DNA from: JBKJUK01 sp046590705
GTDB lineage: Bacteria; Acidobacteriota; Thermoanaerobaculia; Gp7-AA8
Length of the DNA stretch: 25,531 bases
Assembly: GCA_046590705.1 (NCBI GenBank)
Contig: JBKJUK010000062.1
Location: 1-25,531 of the forward strand
Reading direction: 5' to 3'
Shown here: positions 13,627-20,818 of the stretch, piece after piece
How the letters are laid out: each line of letters begins with the position of its first letter
How positions within the stretch are numbered: position 1 is the stretch's first letter
Program-made: the position numbers and the translations under genes
Notes under the pieces: generated by a model
The model's database searches: none
What the model was told of the DNA's origin: nothing
Seen by the model: the letters and a program-made list of their open reading frames with translations, nothing else

Positions 13627-15924
13627 GTGGCGGGGCTAAGCGAGAAGCAACAGACTCTGGTTCTCTGGCTGAGCATGATCCTGCTTCTTGCGACGGCCAT
13701 GGTCCTCTCGGTCAGGACTCCCGCCTCCCTTCCCGAAGCTTCAGAATACGAGAAAAAGACGGAGACCAGCAGAGTTGCGCCACGCGATCTCGCGGAATGG
13801 CGCGACGAGTACGCCGCCGGCGTGGATGCGATCGGAAGAAACGACGGTGTGACGGCGGTCAGGAATTTGTCTTCCTTCGATTTCGGCGATCGAGCCGTCG
13901 AAGAGTATCGCCTCTACAATCTATCTACTGCGTATCAGTTGCAGGGCGATCAGCACAGTGCTCGCATCACGCTCGCCAGATTGTGGCGGCGCAAACCGGC
14001 ATTGATCTATCGCGATGACGTAGCCTTCAATCTAGCCGCACTCTACGTTTCCTCCGGCAGGTATCGCGAAGCCTCGGATGTTTACGGGGTGCTTGCCACG
14101 AAGGGAGGTTCTCCCTCTGTCGAAGCCGCGGCCAGGACGGAATTCATCGAGAGCAAGTTCTATATGAATGATCCGGGAGGAATGATTCTCGCGGCTCGCA
14201 AACTTCTCGTTGAGAATCCTGGTGAAGCACCTTCCGCGCAGGGCAGCGCAATCCTGCGGGGATTCGCGGGGGAGCAATCGGCTTCGCCGCCTCCGCTCAC
14301 TGCGACGGAGCGGCTGCGACGGGCGGAGAATCTGCTCCGAGACAAAAACCCTGTCGCGGCGGCCAGTGAGCTGAAGATGCTTGGTCGGGTTCCCCTTCCC
14401 TCTTCTCTCTCGAACGAAGCGCGAATGTACGAGGGAATCGCGCTGACCCGACTGAGTCGCTACGCGGATTCAGATCGGGTTCTGACTCCGCTGTTTGATG
14501 CCGAGTACCGATTTGCAGTACCTGCGCTCGTTCATTCGTCTAGAAATAACAGGGTGATGGCCGCCTCCATCAACCCGGACAAAGTGCGGGTCGTGGAAGA
14601 GAGGAAACGCGTCGGAACCGTGAAGGTCCGCGTGAAGGGAAAGAAGAAGCTGGTGTCGAAACCGAAATTTCAGACGGTTCGGCGGAATGTAAAGTACGTC
14701 GACAAGGCTCTGCTGATCAGGAAGGAAGGATACGATCGCGCCTATGTCGAGCGATTGAGGGATCTTCTGCAGATTCCGTCCGACGACGCCACCAGACAGG
14801 AAGTGCTGCTGCAGCTGATCGCTCGAGCCGCAGCCAAGAATCAGGATGAGTATCTGAGCGAGCTGATCCCTCAGCTGGTGAAGATCGATCCGCTCAGCGA
14901 CACAGGACTTCAGCGCTTCTGGGACAAGGGCTGGGCGGCATGGCAGCGTGGTGATCTGACCGCTGCACAGAAATCTTTCGAATACATTCGGAAGACCTAC
15001 AAAAACCCTAACACTCGCAGGCAGTCGCAATACTGGTATGCGCGCACCATCGAGCGCCAGGGTCTGAAGAAGGAAGCTGCGCTGATCTACGCGCAGCTGG
15101 CGGCCTCGCCCTACGAAGATCTGTATGCGCTGTTCGCCGAGAAGCGCGGCGCGATACGGCCAGCCAACGTAGGCCCCAATCCGATGAATGCGAAGGTGGA
15201 CTGGCCAGCTGTAGTCGAGCCGGTGGTGCCTGAAGATCTTCGACTGGCCTTCGAGTTGAACATGATTGGTGCGCGACGGGATGCGCGATCCGAAGTGCAG
15301 AAGAATCAGAATCTTAAAAATCAAAAAGTCGCTGACGCCATCATGGCGGATCTTTACTTCGCGGCTGGTTCAATGGATCTGGCCAACCGCTTCGTGCGTC
15401 GCGCCTACCCTGAACTCGCCACCGTCGAGCAGAACTCAGTACCGAAACATTTCCTGAAGATGTACTACCCGCTCAGGTACGAGGAAACCATCCGCAAGCA
15501 TGCTGCTGAACGCGGTCTCGATCCCCATCTGGTGATGGCACTCATCCGCCAGGAAAGTGCGTTCAATGTAACGGCGCGTTCACATGTAGGAGCCACCGGT
15601 CTGATGCAACTGATGCCTGCGACAGCGCGTGAGCTGGGCGCGAAGCACTTCACGCTTTTCAGCGAGAGCCGCCTCACGAATCCTGACGTCAACGTGAAGC
15701 TTGGAACGATCTATCTCAGACAGGTGATCGACTCGCTCGATGGAAACGTTGAGCTGGCGCTGGCCGGTTACAACGGGGGTCCCAATCGAGTCAAACGTCT
15801 CCGGCGTGAAAAACCGAGGCAACCGCTGGACGAGTTCGTGGAGAGTTTTCCTTTCGCGGAGACGCGAAACTACGTCAAACGCATCACCCTTCTGCGCGCG
15901 TCCTACAAGCGCTTTTACTCTTGA
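13627..15924 (+). CDS. Soluble-lytic-transglycosylase-type murein hydrolase (Slt family)
   Basis: The product has 765 residues. It cleaves the MurNAc-GlcNAc bond of peptidoglycan, leaving 1,6-anhydro ends, in the periplasm. An N-terminal hydrophobic segment (about 11-29, LVLWLSMILLLATAMVLSV) is a signal or anchor. Residues 60-590 are helical repeats like the superhelical U/L region of Slt70. The C-terminal SLT (GH23) domain shows the catalytic Glu643 in RQESAFN, the GLMQLMPATA motif (about 658-667) and YNGG (about 715-718). An inserted basic segment near residues 318-350 (RKRVGTVKVRVKGKKKLV) is unusual and may contact the glycan or nucleic acid. The GTG start at 13627 has no clear ribosome site; an ATG at 13675 would truncate the signal. 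Length exceeds E. coli Slt70 (about 645). Confidence 0.92.
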   Translation: MAGLSEKQQTLVLWLSMILLLATAMVLSVRTPASLPEASEYEKKTETSRVAPRDLAEWRDEYAAGVDAIGRNDGVTAVRNLSSFDFGDRAVEEYRLYNLSTAYQLQGDQHSARITLARLWRRKPALIYRDDVAFNLAALYVSSGRYREASDVYGVLATKGGSPSVEAAARTEFIESKFYMNDPGGMILAARKLLVENPGEAPSAQGSAILRGFAGEQSASPPPLTATERLRRAENLLRDKNPVAAASELKMLGRVPLPSSLSNEARMYEGIALTRLSRYADSDRVLTPLFDAEYRFAVPALVHSSRNNRVMAASINPDKVRVVEERKRVGTVKVRVKGKKKLVSKPKFQTVRRNVKYVDKALLIRKEGYDRAYVERLRDLLQIPSDDATRQEVLLQLIARAAAKNQDEYLSELIPQLVKIDPLSDTGLQRFWDKGWAAWQRGDLTAAQKSFEYIRKTYKNPNTRRQSQYWYARTIERQGLKKEAALIYAQLAASPYEDLYALFAEKRGAIRPANVGPNPMNAKVDWPAVVEPVVPEDLRLAFELNMIGARRDARSEVQKNQNLKNQKVADAIMADLYFAAGSMDLANRFVRRAYPELATVEQNSVPKHFLKMYYPLRYEETIRKHAAERGLDPHLVMALIRQESAFNVTARSHVGATGLMQLMPATARELGAKHFTLFSESRLTNPDVNVKLGTIYLRQVIDSLDGNVELALAGYNGGPNRVKRLRREKPRQPLDEFVESFPFAETRNYVKRITLLRASYKRFYS

Positions 15925-16020
15925 GAGTTGCGGACCCGTTGCTGCAGCGCGTCCGGTACCCAGCCCGGCCGTCATTCCGAAGAAGCACACCGCAAACATA
16001 CGCAACACAGCAGTCAAACT

Positions 16021-16087
16021 GCGACTGAGGAATCTACGCTAAGGGATCGCGCTCTTCATTCCAAGCGCGAAACCTGTGCGTAGATCT
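16021..16087 (+). repeat. Nested-hairpin intergenic repeat, copy 1
   Basis: It begins with GCGACTGAGGAATCTACGC and folds with an outer stem ATCTACGC/GCGTAGAT and an inner stem TCGCGCT/AGCGCGA closing a 10-nt loop. A second copy with the same arms but a different loop lies in reverse at about 20200-20266. It lies in the 350-bp gap between the transglycosylase and the cupin gene, where I see no gene; the gap also has a CGCTTCGCTTCGAGATGACG tail typical of such dispersed repeats. Confidence 0.75.
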
Positions 16088-16274
16088 TTCGCTTCGCTTC
16101 GAGATGACGGCGACACACGCAGGGACGCGCAGCATGCAGAGCGTCCGCAGCCCCGGAGTCATTTAATCCTTCAAGCGCCGGAGAGCAGGCGGGCCACACG
16201 GCACTCTTACAACAGTCGATCCGATGCGCGGATGATGTCCACGGCCCGCATGGAACAACTACTCGAGGAAAATC

Positions 16275-16598
16275 ATGAACGAGGCAGGAGCGCGCAGCTT
16301 TCATCTTTCGGCAGCTGAGGCGGAGCAGCAACTGTCTGCGGAGGGTGGGATTCGCTGGAAGGAGCTGGCCACCAGAGGGGCGATATCTGTGGAGGTCTAC
16401 GCTCCTCGTGGGTCGGACCCGCAGACTCCACACACCCGCGACGAGATTTACGTGGTTGTCAGTGGAAGTGGGGAATTCGATGTTGAAGGCCGGAGGCGCG
16501 CCTTCACGCAGGGAGACCTGCTCTTTGTCGCAGCTGGCGTCGAGCATCGATTCGAGAACTTCAGTGACGACCTGTTGGTGTGGGTTATCTTCTTTTGA
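16275..16598 (+). CDS. Small cupin-domain protein
   Basis: This is a 107-residue single-domain cupin (cupin_2 type). GAGGA lies about 6 nt before the ATG. The first cupin motif is PHTRDEIYVVVSGSGEFDV (52-70), with His53 and Glu57 in ligand positions but Arg55 where a second His is usual. The second motif is GDLLFVAAGVEHRFENF (80-96), with His91. Three of the four classical metal ligands are therefore kept. Such small cupins act as metal-dependent isomerases, dioxygenases or sugar/ligand sensors, and the sequence alone does not choose among these. The following gap to 16780 holds a GC-rich repeat. No obvious operon partner; the CDGSH gene starts 181 bp later in the same direction. Confidence 0.9.
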   Translation: MNEAGARSFHLSAAEAEQQLSAEGGIRWKELATRGAISVEVYAPRGSDPQTPHTRDEIYVVVSGSGEFDVEGRRRAFTQGDLLFVAAGVEHRFENFSDDLLVWVIFF

Positions 16599-16605
16599 GG
16601 ATTCG

Positions 16606-16635
16606 GGCCGGGGGCCGGAGTCGGGGGGGCCGGAG
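16606..16635 (+). repeat. GC-rich 29-bp intergenic repeat, copy 5
   Basis: GGCCGGGGGCCGGAGTC followed by GGGGGGGCCGGAG, 7 bp after the cupin stop. It differs from the other copies by one substitution (GGAG for GGGG) and one extra G. Confidence 0.75.
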
Positions 16636-16779
16636 CGAGTAGCATTCCTGCTGTGCTGAGGTGAATCTTTCCCCATTCTCGAATTTTCACTTGAGTCCAC
16701 ACATGCTGTTGTGGTCGTAGAGAACATTGCGATAGAGATACTCGAGTCGTTGCAACAACAGGTTTTCCGGAGGAAACGT

Positions 16780-16995
16780 ATGTCAGTAACAATCAAAATG
16801 AAGACGAATGGCCCGCTGCTGGTCGAGGGTGATTACACGCTTCTCGACGAGGAAGGGAACGAAGTTACGGAGAAGAAAAAAGCGCTCTGCCGTTGTGGAG
16901 GCTCGACCACGAAGCCTTTCTGCGATGGAATGCATTCGAAGATCGGTTTCCTCGGGGCGAATGCCGCCGTGGCCGACACCGACAAAGCAGAGTAG
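16780..16995 (+). CDS. CDGSH-type iron-sulfur domain protein (CDGMH variant)
   Basis: The product has 71 residues. GGAGG lies about 6 nt before the ATG at 16780, which rules out the longer frame from 16711. The C-terminal half carries C-x-C-x2-S-x3-P-x-C-D-G-x-H: Cys37, Cys39, Ser42, Pro46, Cys48 and His52. This is the 3Cys-1His set that binds a redox-active [2Fe-2S] cluster in mitoNEET-like proteins. The residue before His is Met51 instead of the usual Ser/Ala/Thr. No membrane anchor is present, so it is cytosolic, probably an electron or cluster carrier. The N-terminal half (MSVTIKMKTNGPLLVEGDYT) matches the short strand region typical of bacterial single-domain members. A strong hairpin follows 4 bp after the stop. 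Confidence 0.92.
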   Translation: MSVTIKMKTNGPLLVEGDYTLLDEEGNEVTEKKKALCRCGGSTTKPFCDGMHSKIGFLGANAAVADTDKAE

Positions 16996-16998
16996 GCA

Positions 16999-17047
16999 CT
17001 CGTCAGGGGCGTATCTGAGCGGCTGCTCATAAGGCGCCCCTGACGAG
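16999..17047 (+). terminator. Perfect 13-bp hairpin between convergent genes
   Basis: Arms CTCGTCAGGGGCG (16999-17011) and CGCCCCTGACGAG (17035-17047) pair without mismatch across a 23-nt loop that itself can pair GAGC with GCTC. It starts 4 bp after the CDGSH stop and lies 25 bp from the stop of the opposing small ORF. It lacks a U-tract on either side, so if it terminates it does so as a strong bidirectional stem. Confidence 0.65.
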
Positions 17048-17071
17048 GTTCACCGGGACTTGGTCGGTGCT

Positions 17072-17215
17072 TCAGCCCTCACTGCCGAATTCTTCGAGCA
17101 GTTCCTCGAGTTCGAAGATCACCTCCTCCCATCCGCTCTGGTCCCACAGTTCCGTCATTTCCTGAGCTTCTGCTTCTCTTACAAAGTCGACCTCGTGCAT
17201 GTTTTCGTTCTCCAT
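17072..17215 (-). CDS. Small acidic protein, putative (47 residues)
   Basis: Reading the minus strand from 17215 gives MENENMHEVDFVREAEAQEM, then a TELWDQSGWEE core and a tail EELLEEFGSEG. The composition is strongly acidic (about 17 Glu/Asp), with two Trp flanking a DQSG turn and a predicted C-terminal amphipathic helix. The second Met (start 17200) has GGAG about 9 nt upstream and may be the true start. The antisense frame is also open but has no ribosome site. It resembles no family I know. It lies between the hairpin at 17047 and a repeat-bearing gap, transcribed towards the CDGSH gene. Confidence 0.5.
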   Translation of the reverse strand: MENENMHEVDFVREAEAQEMTELWDQSGWEEVIFELEELLEEFGSEG

Positions 17216-17404
17216 GCTGTCGGGAAGAACTCAAGCAGCGAACCGGGCGCGAAAGAACTGGCAAGTTCCTTTAGTGGATGAGGTTAGCGGCGCGAATCGC
17301 ATATCGCGGGCGTCAAGATTCTTTTCATGGGCGCGCGTATGGCAATGATTCGTCACTTTCCGATCATTTCGGAGGAGGATGGACTATGCCGGACAGCCAA
17401 GCGT

Positions 17405-17467
17405 TGCGCGTCGTCCAGCGCTTCAACTGATATCCGAGCTTGTGGAGCACAGGCAATCCTGCCTGTG
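17405..17467 (+). repeat. CACAGGCA hairpin repeat with upstream flank
   Basis: The flank CGTCCAGC...TATCCGAGC precedes TGTGGAGCACAGGCAATCCT and the closing GCCTGTG (17441-17467). The flank matches the spacer of the composite elements, so this is a partial copy without the 121-bp part. It sits in the 17216-17730 gap, which otherwise has no convincing gene. Confidence 0.8.
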
Positions 17468-17536
17468 GCGCGGGGAAGTGAGTTCAACGCCACTGTTCTG
17501 ATGTTTTCGCAGGTGTCCTCGGAAGGTCGCCGATAG

Positions 17537-17558
17537 GAGCAGACATTTCTGTCTACTC
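17537..17558 (+). repeat. Short hairpin GAGCAGACA-tttc-TGTCTACTC
   Basis: Nine-base arms with one mismatch and a 4-nt loop, located between the two inverted CACAGGCA hairpins. It may be a member of another small palindrome family; only one copy is seen in this window. Confidence 0.45.
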
Positions 17559-17594
17559 GAAACGTAATCGTTCTTTGAAGTCCGTGCATCGCGT

Positions 17595-17620
17595 CACAGG
17601 CAAGATTGCCTGTGCTCCAC
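17595..17620 (-). repeat. CACAGGCA hairpin repeat, inverted copy
   Basis: CACAGGCAAGATTGCCTGTG plus CTCCAC, opposite in orientation to 17441-17467 and 127 bp from it. One base differs from the common core (AAGATT for AGGATT), which slightly alters the loop. Confidence 0.8.
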
Positions 17621-17730
17621 ACAGGCACGTTTTGTCGCGATCCCTGAACATGTTCAGAATCCTCCGCGCAGCGCGCCCCTACGAACACCCATAACGCCGC
17701 GGAGTGCGAGCGATCAGGCAGGCCCGTGGT

Positions 17731-18837
17731 TTATGCCGCGCGCGTCACGACGCGGTAGACCGAGTCGGTTTCAACGGGTGTACGCCCTGCGCCGCGAATC
17801 AGCTTCTCAATCCGGTCACGAGTCATCGTGGAGGCGTCTGTTTCTGCTCCGGCCATCTTGAAGATTCGCTCGTCGGCAATCGTGCCGCCGAGGTCGTCGG
17901 CTCCGAAGGAGAGCGCCGCCTGCGCGATCTTCTCGCCCATGCTGATCCAGTAGGCCTTGATGTGCGCGATGTTATCGAAGAGAAGGCGCGACACGGCGAT
18001 GGTTCTGAGGTCATCGAGAGGTGACGCTTCCTCGAGCTGATTCTCATACACGGTGTTGTCCTTGTGAAAATGAAGCGGGACAAAGCAGTTGAATCCGCCG
18101 GTCTGATCCTGCAGTTCGCGCAATTTGAGGATGTGATCAACGCGGTGAAATGACGTCTCGATGTGTCCGTAGAGCATGGTGCAGTTCGATGGCATGTCCA
18201 TTTCGTGGCAGGTGCGGGCGATTTCCAGCCAGCGGTCTCCGTCCATCTTGTGGTCGCAGATTTCATCCCGTATCTCAGGATGGAAGATCTCGGCTCCACC
18301 GCCGGGACAGGAGTCGAGCCCGGCCTCCCGCAAGGCCTGGATGACCTCGCGCACAGACTTCTTGGAGATCCTGGAAAAGAAATCGATCTCCACCATGGTG
18401 AAGGCCTTGAGGTGCACGTCCGGATAGGCCGCCTTCAGTTTGGACATCAGCTCGAGGTAGTAGTCGAATTTCAGGAAGGGGTGCAGGCCTCCCACGATGT
18501 GCAGTTCACGCACCCCGCCGTACACGATGGAGGCTCGGACCTGGTTGACGATTTCATCGGGCTGGTAAGTCCACGCGCCTTCCTGTTTGGGACGTACGGC
18601 GAACGCGCAGAGTTTGCACGAAACGATGCAGACATTGGTGTGATTCACATAGCGGTTCACAGTGAAGTGAGTGTTGGATCCATTGATCCGCTCTCTGACT
18701 TGATTGGCCATCCGTCCGACCGAGAGCAGGTCTGGAGAATCAAAGAGAGTGATGCCGTCTTCGAGGGTCAGGCGTTCGCGGCGGGATACTTTTTCAGCGA
18801 TCGGCCTGAGGGCCGGATCTGTGATCATTTCGAGCAT
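17731..18837 (-). CDS. mqnE: Aminofutalosine synthase (radical SAM), futalosine menaquinone pathway
   Basis: The product has 368 residues. MqnE joins S-adenosylmethionine and 3-[(1-carboxyvinyl)oxy]benzoate to give aminodeoxyfutalosine in the alternative menaquinone route. The radical-SAM cluster motif is C-x3-C-x2-C at Cys70, Cys74 and Cys77 (NVCIVSCKLCAF). The C-terminal signature SMGEKIAQAALSFGADDLGG followed by TIADERIFKMAGA fits MqnE, as opposed to the paralogue MqnC. Length is normal. The ATG at 18837 has AGGA about 10 nt upstream. The siroheme-decarboxylase-like gene lies 98 bp upstream in the same direction and may share its transcript. No other mqn gene is in the window, so the pathway genes are scattered or lie outside it. 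Confidence 0.93.
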   Translation of the reverse strand: MLEMITDPALRPIAEKVSRRERLTLEDGITLFDSPDLLSVGRMANQVRERINGSNTHFTVNRYVNHTNVCIVSCKLCAFAVRPKQEGAWTYQPDEIVNQVRASIVYGGVRELHIVGGLHPFLKFDYYLELMSKLKAAYPDVHLKAFTMVEIDFFSRISKKSVREVIQALREAGLDSCPGGGAEIFHPEIRDEICDHKMDGDRWLEIARTCHEMDMPSNCTMLYGHIETSFHRVDHILKLRELQDQTGGFNCFVPLHFHKDNTVYENQLEEASPLDDLRTIAVSRLLFDNIAHIKAYWISMGEKIAQAALSFGADDLGGTIADERIFKMAGAETDASTMTRDRIEKLIRGAGRTPVETDSVYRVVTRAA

Positions 18838-18935
18838 GGCGGCAAGGTCCTGGTGTGGATTCTATGTCACAGAGAACAATGCGAGTTCCACGAGCAAAAT
18901 TCTATCGGGAAAGAGAAGAACCGGTCGGGCCGAGG

Positions 18936-19949
18936 TCAGGATGCGGCGGAGGCGCTGGAATCGCTGCGGGTACGAACGGCCTCCCACACTTCGTGCTCGG
19001 GTGAAAAGAAGGCGATCTTCGTGCGCTTGAACTCTTTCATCGGGAAAAGAGCGCGCATTCCCTGCAGTCCTACCTCGCTCGAGATTTCTTCCAGAATGCT
19101 CTCGCATTCGTCTACCGAACGGCCCTGTACTGTGGCGAAAATGTTGTATGGCCAGTCAGGGTAGGTAGGGCGTAGAAAACATTGCAGGACACTGCGATGA
19201 AGAGCCATTCGTTCGCCAGCCTTCTCGGCGAGTTCCGACGGAACTTCCCACACGCCCATGGCTGTGGCGTTGAAGGTTCCCTTCCGCACGGATGGTGTCG
19301 CCACGATCCGCCTCAGCTGATGACGCTGGCGAAGTGTGCGCGCAGTCGCAAGGATCTCATCAGCCGACAACTCCGGCGTGCTCATTGCGTCCCATGGACG
19401 CGGTAGCAGAGGCACGTCACGCTGTAGAAGGCGCACGACCTCTTTCTCTCGCTCGGTTGGCTCGAGGTCGTCGTTGGCGTTCGACTCGGCGGTCGCGTCG
19501 GCGTCGGGATGCTTGAAAAGCCGGAGTGTGGGAAGGAGCCTGATCGCCGCCGCCCCGATCTCTTCGCCGAGGATTTCCACGGTTCGCTCCAGGCCGAGTT
19601 GCGAGTTCTGTGAGACGGCGATGGAGAACCAGAGGTTGAAATCGTGATTGCGTTTGTAGTTCTGCGAGACGCCGGGATGGAGATTGACGACCGAGGCCGC
19701 TCGCTCCAGATCGTCCGCATGAACGCGCGCCGCGACGAGTGAGGATCGGTATCCGAGAGCACGTGTGTCGAAGACTCCGGCGATCTGGCGGATCGTGCCT
19801 TCGCGCCGAAGTTTCTCGGCCCGCTTGAGCACTTCCTTCTCGGACATGTCGATCTGCTGACCGATCACCGCGAACGGTGTCGAAACGAGAGGAATGTCTT
19901 GCTGCAGCACATGCAACAGATCTCGATCCCTGGAGTCAGTCTCTTGCAT
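18936..19949 (-). CDS. Siroheme decarboxylase, AhbA-AhbB-type fusion (Lrp/AsnC-like)
   Basis: The product has 337 residues from the ATG at 19949, which has GAGG 5 nt upstream; ATG 19988 without a ribosome site is an alternative. Two homologous Lrp/AsnC-like halves are visible. Each has a winged-helix start (DRDLLHVLQQDIPLVSTPFA and EKEVVRLLQRDVPLLPRPWD) followed by an alpha-beta domain. The first half has GYRSSLVAARV and HPGVSQNYKRNHDFNLWFSI; the second has FLRPTYPDWPYNIFATVQGR. The H-N-Y/P-D-W-P-Y-N signature is that of AhbB/NirD-type siroheme decarboxylases, which convert siroheme to 12,18-didecarboxysiroheme for heme d1 or Ahb-route heme. AhbA and AhbB are usually separate chains forming a heterodimer, so a one-chain form is plausible here. 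Misannotation as a transcription regulator is common. Confidence 0.82.
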   Translation of the reverse strand: MQETDSRDRDLLHVLQQDIPLVSTPFAVIGQQIDMSEKEVLKRAEKLRREGTIRQIAGVFDTRALGYRSSLVAARVHADDLERAASVVNLHPGVSQNYKRNHDFNLWFSIAVSQNSQLGLERTVEILGEEIGAAAIRLLPTLRLFKHPDADATAESNANDDLEPTEREKEVVRLLQRDVPLLPRPWDAMSTPELSADEILATARTLRQRHQLRRIVATPSVRKGTFNATAMGVWEVPSELAEKAGERMALHRSVLQCFLRPTYPDWPYNIFATVQGRSVDECESILEEISSEVGLQGMRALFPMKEFKRTKIAFFSPEHEVWEAVRTRSDSSASAAS

Positions 19950-20198
19950 CTCGACCTCGACGTTGGTGGTTTGTGGGTGCCCGCTCATTGTAGTGAAGAA
20001 GTAGGGAAGAAACGTAGGAATCTCGGTGCTCCGGGTGGGGGCGGGCGCAGGATTGCACAGTGAGTTGTGCATCCTGTAGTGTACCGAGGGTTTTACCCGA
20101 TTCGGACGAAGTGTCGGTCGCGACGTAGATTAAGAGAAAGAAAGAGGATTGGAGCAGCGCACGAGCCGTCATCACGAGCGGCGGCCGGGTGAGTGCGA

Positions 20199-20266
20199 GG
20201 GATCTACGCGCAAGGACCGCGCTGTGAATGTCGAGCGCGACCCTATCGCGTAGATTCCTCAGTCGC
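20199..20266 (-). repeat. Nested-hairpin intergenic repeat, copy 2
   Basis: On the minus strand it begins GCGACTGAGGAATCTACGC, the same 19 bases as 16021-16039, and repeats the outer TCTACGCG/CGCGTAGA and inner CGCGCT/AGCGCG pairing with different loop bases. The 19989-20404 gap also contains a small TGCACA-gtgagt-TGTGCA hairpin (20054-20071) and a CTCCTTCGGAATGACGAGG tail (20300-20319). I see no gene in it. Confidence 0.75.
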
Positions 20267-20404
20267 ACCGCCATCAGCGCTGCCTAACGAGCAAGGCGTG
20301 CTCCTTCGGAATGACGAGGGTTCTCATCATCCGCGCTCAAATTGCTGCCCTCCGTGCTTCCGTCAGCACTCCCAGTCAGGTCATGAATCGGGCTGCGGGC
20401 GCGG

Positions 20405-20818
20405 TCAGCCTTCCGCAATCTGGAGCTTCGGGTATTCGTTCGCGTCCAGCCGTTCCGAGTAATCGTTGCTGGGCGAACGCGACGTTTCCAGAATTGCGGC
20501 AACCCAGAAGCGATGCTTTTCTGCCGCGGCAAGCGAGGATGATCTGTCGACTCCGAGACAGGGATTCTCAAACTCGCTGAGCTTCAACATCGCGGCATCG
20601 AACAGCCTCACCGCGCCGGAGAACGTCCCGCGCTGCAGATGTACGTAGGCGGCCGCGAGTTGAATCAATCCCTGAATGTAGCGACGGCGCGGGCCGCGTG
20701 CGTCGAGCCAGAGATGCTCCCAGGCTTCGTGCGCATCCCAGAAGAGTTGTCGATTGAACAGATCCACACCATGCCGGAGCTCGGTTGCGAGCTCCGGCGG
20801 GAGGGCATCGTCAGCCAT
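20405..20818 (-). CDS. DUF309 family protein
   Basis: The product has 137 residues. The start at 20818 overlaps the isocitrate dehydrogenase stop by 8 bases (ATGGCTGA), so translation is probably coupled; the longer open frame to 20944 is unlikely. The core GVDLFNRQLFWDAHEAWEHL followed by WLDARGPRRRYIQGLIQLAA is the DUF309 signature: an all-helical domain with the conserved H-E-x-W-E motif (His at about residue 29) and G-L-I-Q-L-A helix. Function is unknown for the family. The tail beyond about residue 95 is not conserved-looking. It is the last gene of a four-gene unit. Confidence 0.9.
   Translation of the reverse strand: MADDALPPELATELRHGVDLFNRQLFWDAHEAWEHLWLDARGPRRRYIQGLIQLAAAYVHLQRGTFSGAVRLFDAAMLKLSEFENPCLGVDRSSSLAAAEKHRFWVAAILETSRSPSNDYSERLDANEYPKLQIAEG

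Noticed and set aside
17386..17430. A 14-codon ORF with an ideal GGAGGAGG site before its ATG, possible leader peptide.
   Set aside because: Its second half lies in the repeat flank (CGTCCAGC...), and no downstream gene in that direction would be controlled by it.
18163..19164. 333-codon plus-strand frame opposite mqnE.
   Set aside because: Antisense of a well-supported radical-SAM gene; no signal, motif or ribosome site.
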